NCBI GenBank assembly: GCA_944474755.1
Contig: OX104114.1
Location: 82,260,623-82,324,622, forward strand
Length of the DNA: 64,000 nt
Direction of reading: 5' to 3'
Origin: Limnoperna fortunei
Taxonomy: Eukaryota > Mollusca > Bivalvia > Mytilida > Modiolidae
Made by a program: the position numbers and the translations under genes. A model generated the notes under the pieces. That model was given only the letters and a program-made list of their open reading frames with translations. It had not been told where the DNA came from and made no database searches. This document shows positions 12,779 to 24,365 of the stretch, one piece after another; positions within the stretch are counted from its first letter, which is position 1, and the number at the start of each line of letters is the position of its first letter.

Positions 12779-13633
12779 TCAAAATTTAATACCCGTATCT
12801 AGTTGACAGCAAATATTGTTTCTACTTAATATAGATACTAACCGAATCGGGTATTTACTCTGAATTTTTTCTATCACAAAATCAATGTAATCATCTATTC
12901 TAAATTTTTCTATTGGGATTGGTTCTTCAGTATTTGGAATGTCATCAAGCTCTGCCTGTTCTTTTGCTAGCGATTTGTGACTTAAGCAAAACACAACCTC
13001 ATGCTTTTGAAGCAGAAGCTGTTCCATTTTGGCACTCATCATTTTATACTCATTGTTTATTTTCTCCAACTTGGCTATTGAATATTCTAACCCTTGTTTT
13101 TCTGTCACGTAGTAGTCAGAGGCACGAGAAATGTTTATTTCTGTTATTGAATTTACAATTCCTCCGACGTCATCAGAAACTTGGTTAACTGTGTTGATAT
13201 ATTTATCCATTTCCTCTTTTATAAAGTCAATATCTTTTAATTTTGTCCTCTCAATTAAATCCGATAAAATCACAATTTTCTCCTTAAGAATAGCTAAATT
13301 GTCATTTACAACTGTCCTTGCTTTTGCTGTGATTTCTGCAACGTCAGTGAATGAGTGACCATTGTGCTTTGTTGTCACGCAGGAAGAGCACAATAAAGAG
13401 TCGCACGCTAGGCAGTAAACAACGAATTCAAGTTTATGTTCGGCACATAGAAGTTGTATTGAAGTAGCCCGATCAATGTTGTGGGAGTCGGCGACACAGT
13501 GTCTTTTTGTCGCTGGAAATTGTGCATGAAACGTGTTGCATGAATCGCACAAAAAATTCTTACATTCATAGCAAAAAAACTTTCCTAATCCTTTACTACA
13601 AACATTGCATTTAGTAGACGAAATTTGCGCCAT
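12779..13633 (-). CDS. B-box zinc finger (TRIM-like) protein
   Basis: An uninterrupted frame of 284 codons runs from the ATG at 13633. A further upstream in-frame ATG at 13699 would add 22 basic residues, but the downstream start fits the family better (MAQISSTKCNVCSKG). The N-terminus has paired cysteines (CNVCSKGLGKFFCYECKNFL), a B-box 1-like zinc site. A second B-box follows at roughly residues 50-95 (CAEHKLEFVVYCLACDSLLC, SSCVTTKHNGHSF). Next comes a predicted coiled coil at about 100-230 (KARTVVNDNLAILKEKIVIL, LEYSIAKLEKINNEYKMM). There is no RING, NHL or B30.2 domain. Bivalve genomes carry many such short, single-exon B-box proteins, often suggested to act in innate immunity or ubiquitin-related signalling. 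That role is inferred from family context. The C-terminus may continue in an unseen exon. Confidence 0.8.
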   Translation of the reverse strand: MAQISSTKCNVCSKGLGKFFCYECKNFLCDSCNTFHAQFPATKRHCVADSHNIDRATSIQLLCAEHKLEFVVYCLACDSLLCSSCVTTKHNGHSFTDVAEITAKARTVVNDNLAILKEKIVILSDLIERTKLKDIDFIKEEMDKYINTVNQVSDDVGGIVNSITEINISRASDYYVTEKQGLEYSIAKLEKINNEYKMMSAKMEQLLLQKHEVVFCLSHKSLAKEQAELDDIPNTEEPIPIEKFRIDDYIDFVIEKIQSKYPIRLVSILSRNNICCQLDTGIKF

Positions 13634-13699
13634 TATTCTAAGGTACACTACGCGGAAGTTAAAGGGGAATCGGCAATGTAATTTAGACTTCTTATGCAA

Positions 13700-14740
13700 T
13701 TTAAACCAACGTAGTCAAAACATGAGTTTTCATACCGTAATGGATTTAAATGAAAATAAAAATCAATTTTTACACGCTTGGGCTTATTCAATTAGTAGTT
13801 GTAAAACTGGGGTTTCTCCCTTAATATTCCACATGTTATCCCTACGGGAAAAATTAACCTCCCAGCAGTTAACTTCCCATAGTGAGGTTAACATTATGAC
13901 GTCAAATAAGTGTTGCATAAAGTATTGTGATGTAACGGATATAGCAATGAAAATGGTATCGATTCGTTTTTAATTGTAATTAATAGGTATTATAATTAAT
14001 TAAATATATTGCAGATTCTATTGTTGCCTTTCATTTTGAGTGTAATGAATGTATTTAAATATCCCAAAGACATGTACCTTTTGAAAAGTTCACAAGGTGA
14101 CAAATCCACAAACGTTAATTCGATCAGTCAAAACAATTTTAAATATACCAAAGACCTGGTGACCTTTTTGACAAGTTCACAAATCCCCTAACATATACTA
14201 TTTATTTCATTGTTAAATTTTTGTGAAATAAAACAATACAGATATAAGGAAAATGTAACTAATTTAATGAACACCTCATAATATCGTTAAAAAAAGACGT
14301 AAGCAATATGTAAAAACACGATTTAAAAACCAAATAATATAATTAAACAGTATCCTACTCCTTTTTATGTGTCGATTCAATGTCCCGACATCCTTCCCAA
14401 TTTTCTTTCTTATCGTTGGCATAACTTAAAGGGGTACATTTATGTAACACATTATTTAACTGTTGCTTCATCATATGATATACTAATTAATAGTTGGTTC
14501 CTTAATAAGTTTTGTATAAAAGTAAAATACTCCCTTGTATAAATTTTATAATGTCGTTTTATAACGATCTCGCCCCCCTTTCTTTGTTTGTGTAAGGGTG
14601 TCAATTTATAAGCGTTAAGTTATAACTATAGCATGATATGTACGCATAGTTTAATATTTAATATTCCAAACTGTTTTTCGGATGAGTTGACCCCTACGTA
14701 ATGGGTTGGAAAAACAAACTTTAAGCCTGCTTCTCCCTAT
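13700..14740. other. Gene-free stretch upstream of the B-box gene
   Basis: It presumably holds the B-box gene promoter. At 14060-14180 two related segments (CCAAAGACATGTACCTTTTG and CAAAGACCTGGTGACCTTTT) form a short imperfect duplication. Nothing else is recognised. Confidence 0.35.
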
Positions 14741-14856
14741 TGTTTTAGACTTTGTTTAAACTGCTACTTCTTGAGAATAGCAAAGATGAGGTATATTGGT
14801 GTACAGCAGTGTATGTCTTGACGGGAATTGGAAATTCCACTATTATTTTAATTTTA

Positions 14857-14883
14857 CCATTATTATTATTCTTATTATTATTA

Positions 14884-14915
<32 letters not shown>

Positions 14916-14920
14916 TGAAA
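14857..14920. repeat. (TTA)n microsatellite
   Basis: Interrupted TTA/TTATTT runs of about 60 bp. Low-complexity sequence only. Confidence 0.9.
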
Positions 14921-15161
14921 AAGGGAATTTGAACAGCAGGGTCAGAACCATCCTAATTTGTCTTTAAATACAAATAAAATTTATCATTTTTAACATCTAT
15001 ATAAAGAAAACATTCCGACAGTATTCTCAAATATGATGTACATAACGAGCAGAAGTATAAGATTTAAATAACCTGTTAACCCGCTATGTTTCAATCGATC
15101 CCGTTGCATCAAATACCATGAAAATAAAGGATGTTGTAAAACTACATAGTAAGGTACCAGT

Positions 15162-15268
15162 GGAGGAGGCAGAGGAGGAGGCAGAGGCGGAAGAGGAGGA
15201 GGAGGTGAGGAGGAGAAGAGGCAGAGGAGGAGAGGAGGAGGAGGTAGAGGAGGAGGAGGAGGAGTGAC
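15162..15268. repeat. Purine (GGA/GGC)n-rich low-complexity tract
   Basis: About 105 bp composed almost only of G and A (GGAGGAGGCAGAGG-type words) on the plus strand. It gives a spurious proline-rich frame on the minus strand. Such homopurine tracts can form triplex or H-DNA, but here it is simply a low-complexity repeat. Confidence 0.9.
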
Positions 15269-15354
15269 GAAGGATACGGTCATTGCACGGAGGATTCTAA
15301 CATAATGTTCTTTTCCCATAACGTTTTGAAAAAAAACACACATAAAAAAAATAT

Positions 15355-16122
15355 GATTAACTTACATTGCTATTGAAGATGGTTCATTTTCTGATAAAGA
15401 CACTCACAAAGACAAGAACAACCAATCATCATTCATACCTGGAGAGCTTATCGCCGCGGTACTCGCCCACAGGTCGGAAAAACAGCTCTCGAATCTACCG
15501 ACCGTACGGGTTCCCAGCATGGATACAAATATGAATAACATATTGATTGATATTCAAGAACGTTTGATTAAGGCCTTAGCCAAAGTAGCCACCGCCCATC
15601 AACATTTCCATCACTGGAAACGGAGCTGCCCTTGAAAACGAGGCTGCAAAGGCTTTGGTCGGAGAAGTCTTCCTGACTATAGCGGGGCGTACCACATGAA
15701 ACTTCCTCTCCATTGTAAGCTACGTGGTATTGCCCTAAGTCAGTACACCTTTCCAGTGCAGGAGTCTCCTTCAAACTTTCTAGAACTTTATGAAAATATA
15801 CATTCTCACTGCAATATCATTTATAGGTACACTCCTACACATAAATACACCCCCCTTTCAATACTATGTTGTTACTACCCGCATCTATTAAATAAAATAC
15901 ATAGTATCAACTATGTAAAGAGCATTAACGTTTTAATTAGTGTCAATGAAGCGCCCTTATTTAAGCTCGGTCAGTAAGCTTAAATCTTTTATGGAGACAT
16001 AGCGGACATTGAGCTGACAAACGCCCTCGTCTTCCACAACGGAGTCACTCTTCAAGACAGAAACTTAAACGCTTCGGGGAAGCAACCAGGTGACGTCCAT
16101 ATGAGACATTATCCCCCTTAAT
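15355..16122 (+). pseudogene. Orphan coding-like segments of an unidentified protein, frame broken
   Basis: From about 15355 to 15600 a frame is open for some 80 codons without a Met (FIPGELIAAVLAHRSEKQ, IDIQERLIKALAKVA). At about 15590 the coding signal shifts frame and continues as PPPINISITGNGAALENEAA, KALVGEVFLTIAG, to a stop near 15693. A third coding-like piece at about 15990-16122 reads DIADIELTNALVFHNGVTLQ, then DRNLNASGKQPGDVHM, and stops. GC content and codon use here are higher than in the surroundings. I do not recognise the protein. It could be a processed fragment, a pseudogene with a 1-nt indel, or exons with boundaries I have misread. Confidence 0.4.
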
Positions 16123-16129
16123 CTCTATT

Positions 16130-17490
16130 TGTTCTTTAATCCTTCATAAGTTTTCTTGATTCAGTCAATTATGACGCTGCCTATGGATCATGATGGCGAG
16201 GTTCTATGTGAGGGTGACTTATAGTGATTTTGATATGAAACGCAGTACTGTTTTTTTCTAAATATGGCTTATTTTGATGTTAGATATGGATTGTTTCTAG
16301 AACACGACCTTTGGTTGTGGTTAATCGATGTGTAACTGGGTTAACTTTTTATGTTTTACGTATGTGTGAGAAGCTGTTTGAGCACTATTTCTAATGTTTA
16401 ATTTATTACATTTATTAAATGTTTCGATACGAAATTCAATATTTTTGAAAATAAAGTGCTTGTTTTCTTATTTGATACTAGTTTTGCATTTGAAATAGAA
16501 TTTCAGCTTAAATACAGGTCGACAACAAGTAAGCAAACAATATATTTATTGGGGAAAGGGTACGTAACAAGAGTCAATAAATTTGTAATGCCGGTAGAAA
16601 AGTATCTAAAGCTGCATTAAAACTGATAATTTTGCTTCCATTTTCTTAAAACTCAGCTTACCAGTCCTGTTAACCTGTCGAGTAAATATAATGAACGAGA
16701 ATTGAATTTGGCGTCATTCACTAGTACAATATTTCTTAATAGACTGATGTTTACCAAGTCACTGAAGTTGGAAATAGCTTAATTTTGGTCAAGGTATCGG
16801 CTTTTTTCTTGAAATGGTGTTTAACGCCACATTGCAAATTTATTTATTTATATCATTGCCTTCACTTTTTATTTAGATGGAGGGAATTTGGAGTACCCGG
16901 AAAAAATCCCCGACCTTCGGTAGGAAAAGTGGCATTCCTTGTCAATTAAGAGTTGGGTTAAATCTATCTGTTATTCGTACCAAGTGTCAGGTACCTTGAA
17001 TTATCAAAATGGCCCGGAAGGTACGGAATGCACAATAACATTACCTAAGTTTCCAATATTTTTTTCATTCGAAGGGTTTTTACGATTTATTTACCTGTTC
17101 CTTATCAGTCTTCACGCAAGACTACGTGTTAAGTTTGTCATGTTAGTAAAAAAATTTTCAAAGAATAAATGTATTTGTCACTACGAAATTAAATTTAACC
17201 AAAAAGATGTACATTTATATTAATAAATAAACATTTTTCAAAGCTGGCATATTTTAGAAGAATGGTTATCAATATCGATCCCATTAGCCATGGCAAATGA
17301 CGCACATTCTGGATATGCTCTTTGTTGGACGAAACAGCACTATTTACCTAACCTTTTGAAGAAACAGTTTTTGCCTTTCGTCTCTTATAAATAAATCATG
17401 AAAAGTGGACTTTTGGATATTTTAATGATTCATTTTGGTAATTTAATGGACACTAAAAGGTACCATATAATAACATGAAACAAAAATCTT
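16130..17490. other. Gene-free stretch with one SINE fragment
   Basis: AT-rich spacer. Apart from the SINE body at 16815-16970 I see no supported feature. Confidence 0.4.
16815..16970 (-). mobile_element. tRNA-derived SINE, 3' body fragment
   Basis: This is the body of the same SINE family: GGTGTTTAACGCCAC at the left, then the conserved core (GGAGTACCCGGA, CCCCGACCTTCGGTAGG, CCTTGTCAATTAAGA). The tRNA-like head is missing. Confidence 0.65.
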
Positions 17491-17499
17491 TATAAGATT

Positions 17500-17965
17500 T
17501 AATAATTTTATTGATAGAAGTGATATAAACCATGCGCATGTAAGTTTTAGTGATCAATGTTTAGAAGTAAGTATCAAACATGCCCATATTAAAGAAGGAA
17601 AAGTTTTAACGAAGCAATTACCATACATGAATGTAGACCTTAGAAGAGCTATATACATGTATAAGAAAAAAAAGTTTTTTCACAAGTTTAAATAATATAG
17701 AATGGCAGATAACTGTACAAAAATACATTCGCCAGTGAAATCTTGTTTCCTTACTGAAAAGAAAATCATTAAATCAATTCTTTATCGAAAGGCGTTTTAG
17801 GGAGACCAAAGAATTTTGGCCTACAATAAAACCTTTCGTGCGAAACAAGTGTTGTAAGGCTATACCCGCCAGTTACTGCACAACAAAAAAATGTGTGATA
17901 AATTTACCAATTATTATATAAATGTAGCAGAAGATATTGGTGACAAATCATTATAATTAAGGAGA
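17500..17965 (+). pseudogene. Non-LTR retrotransposon (LINE) ORF2 remnant
   Basis: Several frames carry pieces of the linker between endonuclease and reverse transcriptase typical of Jockey/CR1-like ORF2 proteins. They read LPYMNVDLRRAIYMYKKKKF, RRFRETKEFWPTIKPFVRNK, and FTNYYINVAEDIGDKS. The pieces are separated by stops and frame changes, so the copy is dead. The endonuclease and reverse transcriptase cores are absent. Confidence 0.6.
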
Positions 17966-18229
17966 CACACCAAAAGTATAACATCAATTGATGAAACAAT
18001 GACAGGTCAATACGCAAATATCAGTGAACAGCAGTTTTTAATCGGTAGACATAGGATTTGTACACAAGCAGATTAATCAGAATAGTCTTCAGTGGTCCAT
18101 AATATCTAATCTTGTTTGTTAAAACTAGCATCACGAATTATTTATAGTTAACCAATTACTGACTGGATTAATACATTTTTTCTAGATCTGTTATAACCAA
18201 AGCCTGTCCTATAGTTTAGTTTCTAAAGG

Positions 18230-18483
18230 TGACCGGGTGATTAAGGTTGTTCGTCTACTATTAATCACGTGGTCTGTCAACACTGAGATTGCGAGCAGGG
18301 TGCGCTCGACTCATATCTTAAATTAACAAAGGATTGCCATTTGTTCTGCCGAAGGTCGGGGATGTTTTTCAGGTTATTTTGACATCCTCCCCATATGCAT
18401 TAAAAACTGGATGTCGTGGTATAGCTAAAAAATTGCTGAAACTGGCATTCAATAACATTCCAACAAACAAGCAAACAAAATAT
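18230..18483 (+). mobile_element. tRNA-derived SINE
   Basis: The tRNA-like head (GGTGACCGGGTGATTAAGG, ATTGCGAGCAGGGTG) is followed by the family core (AAAGGATTGCCATTTGTTC, GAAGGTCGGGGATG) and the tail (CTGGATGTCGTGGTATAGC, AACATTCCAACAAACAAGC). It is full length but diverged. Confidence 0.75.
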
Positions 18484-18906
18484 AACAAGATATACAAACA
18501 TGTCACATGTGACAAACCACCAGGTGTGACCTACAATATTTCAGATACACAGCCGCTAAGATCTAAAAGATCATTCCTCAAGAATTTAGAGATAGTACTT
18601 GTCCGAACCAATTCAAAATTATCCCAACCACTTAAACTATCCTGTACATGCATATATGAAGTCAGGCCCGGTCTTCATTCTCAATGAAAGTAACTTTGGC
18701 ATTACCTTCCTGGTATTCTGAAATTTTTTTTGTTGAGCGTTTCACCATCCTACGTTCGGTGTGGCTAGATAAAGAATAGATCAAAATTTCACACTGCACT
18801 CCGAAATCTTGAGTTTCCAAAGGACATTCAGGATCAATAAAATCAGACTGTGTTATTCCTCTTTTGTGTTTAATTCGGAAATGTATTGTGTTCCTGTCTC
18901 TACCTT

Positions 18907-19480
18907 TTAACTAGTTTCATTTGATTGTCCTGTTTCGGCAGATTGTCTTGTTAACATAGTTTCAGTTTTGTTCGCTTCAGTTTTATTCCGTTTCCTTCTG
19001 ATTATAATACTGGGAGAAGTTTTCTTCCTTACTAATCGGCCCTCAAACAAATGATCATCCTTCATAAATGTATTACTCTTATCTGAAGGTGCAACTGCTT
19101 CCTGAGCTATCACCATTTCCTGTTTCTATCAGTTCTCCTGGATCTTGCTGTATCCACTCTTCGTCATCCGATGTACTTGACGACTTTTCTGAACCATCTC
19201 TAGCATTATCTTTATGTAGTGGTGCAACCTCCGTTTGTTGCACATGTGCTTCTTTCTCTCCCAGAGTAATAAGTGAAGATGAGTTGTTCAATCCCTCGTG
19301 ACATCTTTTCATATTACGTTTATGATTCTTCTCTTGTCCACTCTTAAGGTCACAGAATTAACATTCAAATTCTCTGTTTGCACATAAAATAATGCGGTCA
19401 TTCCACAGGCGATCTTCTATTCTCAGATGACACATCGGGCAAGCCTTTCCTATTTTTCTTACTATGTACTTCACTTTTAC
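18907..19480 (-). pseudogene. Broken zinc-finger-like ORF
   Basis: Starting at the ATG at 19480 the frame reads MVKVKYIVRKIGKACPMCHL and reaches an in-frame TAA just after FEC. The same frame resumes as FCDLKSGQEKNHKRNMKRCH, so the stop splits a C2H2-like finger (FxC..FC...H...H spacing). It then continues as an acidic serine-rich region to 19079. A frame change near 19100 would link it to a basic C-terminal part ending at 18907. I cannot name the family. It lies just downstream of the Gypsy element on the same strand and could be retroelement cargo or an independent gene remnant. Confidence 0.4.
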
Positions 19481-19699
19481 CATTTTTTTTTCTCTGAAAG
19501 AAAAGACAAACTAGATTCAAGTATTTACATATATATACATACATTTATTTCCCATCTTTAATCATCAAGAATGTAATCTTTTAGGTAAGTAGGCCTCTGC
19601 CTAAGCCTAACTGGCCTTCTACATCACGAGGGCCTTCACTCTCGATGTCTGTGATTTCCCGATCATGGTCAACTGTATTGACCGCTGTGTTAGTTACAG

Positions 19700-20780
19700 A
19701 CTCTTCATCCTGTAACACCTGTGAATGCTTTATATTGTAACGTGTTTTCTCCTATTCCACAACTGACACTAATTCTGTAACGTGTCCAGCCTTATTTTAT
19801 ATCACCGAGCGATTGTAGCGTGTTTTCTGTTCGTTACCTGATTAAACTCAGGATCCAAAGAGTCTATCAGTTTGTATTAACGTCTCGAGGTCAACGCTAA
19901 TACAACTGTTCTACTAACAATTTATGCTACAAACTATATTATAAACAATTCTATATAACCACCCTCTGTCTTAACCTTATGTTTATATAACAACCCTATA
20001 CCCTAGGTTTATACCGTAAACCTATGTCTATATCATATAGTTATAGAAATACAACAATTCAAGCTACATATTTATATATACAACTTATGTATCTCTATTA
20101 TACCTATAAGCTATCTGCTTATGAACAATTTTTCTACATATATGAATTAACACAGCAACTCCAATATCCCCTAAATCAAACTCTAAATACCTAAACGATA
20201 CTACACAAGAAATACCTACAACCCCAGGTTTCTATAACCTATGTCCTATGTGACTTTTCCTTATCTAATAAATATATCACCGGGGATATGTGTCTAATAG
20301 CGCAATGCTCTTAGACTACGGCAAATAAGCACAATGCTTAAATGCCGCCTATGGTATAGAAACGCAATGTTTCTAAACCACTATCCCTTATGACACAGAA
20401 CCGAGCTTATATTCAATAACGTTACTTTGAGACTTACTGGTCTGAGAGGCTGTGACAAGTCTACAACATCAGACGCTATAAGCTCTAGCTCCGTTAATTG
20501 AATTCTACCTATATCACTTTAAACTTCCAAGCTTTACTATAGGTTTCGTTCTATGTATCTACTTACGCTGACAGTAACTTCTGTCTTGGTTTTTACGAAT
20601 GACACTGATCGAGTGATCCGCTGCAGTATTTATACTCCTTTAAGGATCATTCCATTTTCAAAGGACGATTCCAACCTATCTTACATCCTAGCAACAGGGG
20701 TTAGTGAGAATAGTTAAACTGCGTCATTACTACTACCGTTACCTAATATACATTTGATTCAAAATACAACTACGTATAAA
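19700..20780 (-). other. Probable 3' LTR / untranslated end of the Gypsy element
   Basis: There is no coding sequence. The stretch contains spaced near-repeats such as GCAATGCTCTTAGACTACGG and CACAATGCTTAAATGCCGCC, and GTAACGTGTTTTCTC recurring as GTAGCGTGTTTTCTG. It follows the integrase directly on the minus strand, where the 3' LTR is expected. I found no clear partner next to the primer-binding site. Confidence 0.4.
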
Positions 20781-20814
20781 TAATAAATCATCACAATATG
20801 TATTCTGTCTACAT

Positions 20815-21871
20815 GAATAACTTGTGGAGAGCCACCTACTCCACAGTCAACTGTGTAAGTCACCTCAGAATTCTGCTTGATCACCTTAAATGGGTCACGC
20901 CAGTAGGTTGTAAAATTAGCTGACCTTCAAGCTTCTTTTCTCGGAAAGAATACGTAAACTTGATTCCCCGATTCAAAATTTCCAAAGTTCAATTTTCTGT
21001 CATACAAGGACTTCTGTCTTTTCATTTCAGTTGCAACATTTGTTAGCACCACATTTAATGCATTTTCCAACCTTTCTTGCAGTGTCCATACCTATTTGTT
21101 TTGAGGTATATTTTTCACTGCTGAAGGCATCTCATACATTATGTGTAATGGCGAAGACACTTCACGACCAAGCATCAAAGCATTGGGTGTAAAGCCTGTT
21201 GTGTCATGTACAGAAGACCTGTATGCCATACCAATATATGGTAGATATACGTCCCAATCGTTGTGGTGTTCGTTGACAAAGTAACTAAGCGTGGTGCACA
21301 TAGTATCAACATAGTATAACGCTCAACGATACCATCTGACTGATCGAGGATCGTACGGTGTAGTTCTGGTCTTCTTAATCTGCAAAATGTCACACATTTC
21401 CAAAAACAGCTTACTCTCAAACTGTCTTCCTTGATCAGAGTTAATTACTTGTGGAACTCCAAATCTAGTTATCATTTCATCCACTATTATCCTAGCTACT
21501 GTTTGGGCTTCCATATTTGGCATAGCACAGCACTCTGTCCACTTCGTAAAATAATCTGACACAACCAGGATATACTTGTTTCCACTTTCAGTTTCTGGCA
21601 ATTCCCCAAGAATATCTATAGCTATTCTTTCCATGGGACTTCCACTACCCACCCTCTTTTTTGGTCTTGGAGCCTTTCTCTTGCTACACTTTTCACAACC
21701 AAGAATATATCGTTCCACGTCACCTTTCAGACCAGGCCAGTAGAAGGATTGTTTAATTTTTGCTAGTGTACGCCCGATTCCCAAGTGGCAAGACGAAACA
21801 CTGTCTTGACATTGGTACACAATTTCTCTACGTTTTTGGAATGATAGCCTGGTAAAGTACATTTTTATCAT
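20815..21871 (-). pseudogene. Gypsy integrase, frame broken
   Basis: The frame at 21323-21871 carries the second half of the HHCC zinc site (HLGIGRTL, then CEKCSKRK) and the first two catalytic acidic residues of the DDE core (RIAIDILGELP, INSDQGRQFES). The third (DGIVERY) lies in another frame at 21175-21420. A further frame at 21092-21301 gives the end of the core (WDVYLPYIGMAYRSSVHDTT). Degraded C-terminal sequence continues to about 20815. At least two frameshifts are needed to explain this. Confidence 0.85.
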
Positions 21872-22029
21872 TGGTCATACATTTTCTGTAAAGAAAATTA
21901 TTTCTAATTTCCAACAGCTTATATTGCAACCAAAGTGTCTTCACATACCTCCCTTGCCCCTCAACTTCCTTGTAAGTTGGCTTTTTACCCTTACGAAGCC
22001 AAGACTAAGGTAATATCTTTGTCTCCGGC

Positions 22030-22713
22030 CTGAATATCTTCTAATTTTGTGTTGTTATTTACCTTCTCCTACCTATCATCTGTATTTACAGTACGAACTG
22101 ATTGATCGTGTACATTTTCATGTTGACGGCCTCAGTTGTCATTCCACACTGACGGCACGGAACTCGACTAAGGGCATCTGCATTTTTGTGTTGGTTTCCT
22201 GGTCTATGTTCGATTTTAAATTCAAAGGTTGATAGTGTGTCTATCCACCTTGCTAACTGTCCTTCCGGGTTTTTCGTTTTCAGGAGCCATCTTAGGGAAC
22301 TATGATCTGTTCAACTGTGAATGGTTTGCCATAAGGATAATGTTTCAAATGTTTCATGAAATTTACCAAGCTAATAACTCTTTTCTTGTTATGCAATATT
22401 CTCTCTCCGCTTAGGACAAACTACGGCTGGCATAAGAAATAACTCTTTCCTTTCCTTCTTAAATTTGTGAGAGGACAGCACCAACTGCAGTATCACTGGC
22501 GTCTGTATCAAAAATGAAAGACCGAGAGAAATCTGGATGTCCAAAGATAGGCGCTGTAGTTAATTTTTCCTTCAATCTTTCAAAGGCAGATTGACATAAT
22601 TCATTCCAAATGAAAGACCTTTCTTTATCTGTTAGTCTGTGTAATGGCTTTGCAATCGTTGCAAAGTTGGGAAAAATTTTTCTATAATAACTACACAGAC
22701 CAAGAAACGACCA
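22030..22713 (-). pseudogene. Gypsy RNase H region, broken
   Basis: On the minus strand, directly after the stop that ends the reverse transcriptase frame, the sequence continues as FLGLCSYYRKIFPNFATIAK and reaches FDTDASDTAVGAVL, the first acidic RNase H motif. Beyond about 22480 the frame is repeatedly interrupted. Confidence 0.7.
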
Positions 22714-22995
22714 TTAATCTGTGGTATTATGAGGTACTGGACATTCTCTGACAGCCCTAACTTTATCTTCACTGGTGGAAATGCCTTCTGCCGAAATGTG
22801 ATGTCCTAAAAATTCAACTTCCCTTGCAAATAAGGTGCATTTCTTAGGTTTTAGTTTTAAACCCGCAGCTTGCAATCTGTAAAACACTTGTGTTAGATTG
22901 TCTAACATGTTTTCAAAGCTCTTCCCAATGATAATAATGTCATGAAGGTAAACCAAACATATATGCCACTGTAACCCCCTTAAGACCGTTTCCAT
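22714..22995 (-). pseudogene. Gypsy reverse transcriptase, C-terminal part
   Basis: The frame contains LVYLHDIIIIGKS where the family has YxDD, so the first of the two catalytic aspartates is replaced by histidine. Then comes LKPKKCTLFAREVEFLGHHI, the usual thumb-side motif. It overlaps the preceding protease/RT frame by 16 nt in a different phase, which shows a frameshift in the middle of the catalytic core. It ends at a stop (NTTD*). Confidence 0.85.
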
Positions 22996-24293
22996 AAGGC
23001 GATCGAGGGAGCATCACATAGTCCAAATGGCATAAGTCTAAATTGATACAAACCTTCCCTGGTTACGAAGGCGGTTTTCGGCCTGTCACTCTCTTCTACT
23101 TTTACTTGCCAATATCCCGAGAACAGATCAACAGTGCAAAACCAATGTGAACCAGCAAGTTGGTCAATGCTGTCGTCAATTCTTGTTAAATGATATGTAT
23201 CTTTGTTCTTTGTCAAGTCATTTAGTTTCCTGTTGTCCACACAGAATCTAGTACTGTCATCTTTCTTTCTCACTAGTACAACCCCTGCAGACCATGGACT
23301 TGTGCTTTCCTCTATTACATTTCTGCGAAGCAAATCCTCTACATGACTTTGCACTTCTTCGTTCATATGTTTGGGCAGACGTCGGACTGGCTGTTTAACT
23401 GGTTGTGCCGATCCTGTTTCTATCTTGTGTTTAATCAAATTGGTGTGTCCTAAATCTCTATCAGATGAGGCGAACAAATCTGCATACCACTGCAAGAGTT
23501 TCTTCACTGCAAACTGTTGTTCCTTTGTAAGATTTCTTGATGATCTTTCGAATAAATCATGTAGGTGATTTGGCAATGATTCAATTTCCAATCTTCCTTC
23601 TGTGCAATCCTCCATGACTTCCACGGGCGAAAGAGTACCAAGAACGGGACCCTTTTGGATGAACTGTGGCTGGTTACTCACATTCATTAACCTGATGGGT
23701 ATCTGTTTTGCACCTTCAACCAAAACCTTAACAAGCAGACCTCGGTCAGATTTGACAAATCGGTCATCTGGTTCAACCATTCCAATACTATTTAATACGT
23801 CGTCTTCAGTTCTTCCGTTAACTTGACATGCTGTTACAATTTCTGTCATCGGTGGTATATTAGTTGGTTCAGAAGCAACCACTCTGTAACAACCAAACGT
23901 CCCTTCAAACTTTAAAGGCATAGTTGACCCTTTCATGTACATAAGGCCTTTACTTGGGTCCACTAAACATTTATTTGTCTTCAGGAAATCAAGACCTAAA
24001 ATACCATCCACTCGCAGGTCGGTAACCACTGCGTCAAAAGGTATCACATGATTATCAACCATAACTCTAAACCTTGCTTTACCATTCAAATGCAGACTAT
24101 TTCCACATACCGACCTAATATTCTTATGTACGGCTGACAACTCTGGCCTATTTTGTCCTAGATAGGTTTTACTGGCGACCAGTGTTAAAGTTGCACCAGT
24201 ATCTACAATGAATTTAGCTCTACGTCCATTAATCTCTAGTTCCAGATACATGCCAGCCTCATCAGTATCCGCCGTGATAGAATATTTGTCCAT
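22980..24293 (-). pseudogene. Gypsy protease and reverse transcriptase, N-terminal part
   Basis: A 437-codon frame. The aspartic protease active site FIVDTGATLTLV lies near residues 29-40 and the ILGLDFL flap-side motif near residue 95. Reverse transcriptase begins at about residue 280 with the proline-rich linker and YxxPxR-like region. It continues through SPWSAGVVLVRKKDDSTRFC, VDNRKLND, and LMPFGLCDAPS (Asp where Asn is usual). The frame then breaks before the YxDD box. This is an incomplete polyprotein. Confidence 0.9.
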
Positions 24294-24365
24294 TAATTTT
24301 GTTTGTTGCGCACTTTTAACATTGCCCGCAGCTTGTGATTTATCCTTATCAGTTGTTGGAGGTAA

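Noticed and set aside
14990..15343. Proline-rich ORF on the minus strand
   Set aside because: It is the translation of the GGA-rich low-complexity tract at 15162-15268.
22047..22414. Plus-strand ORFs across the Gypsy RNase H region
   Set aside because: They are antisense shadows of the retrotransposon's minus-strand polyprotein.
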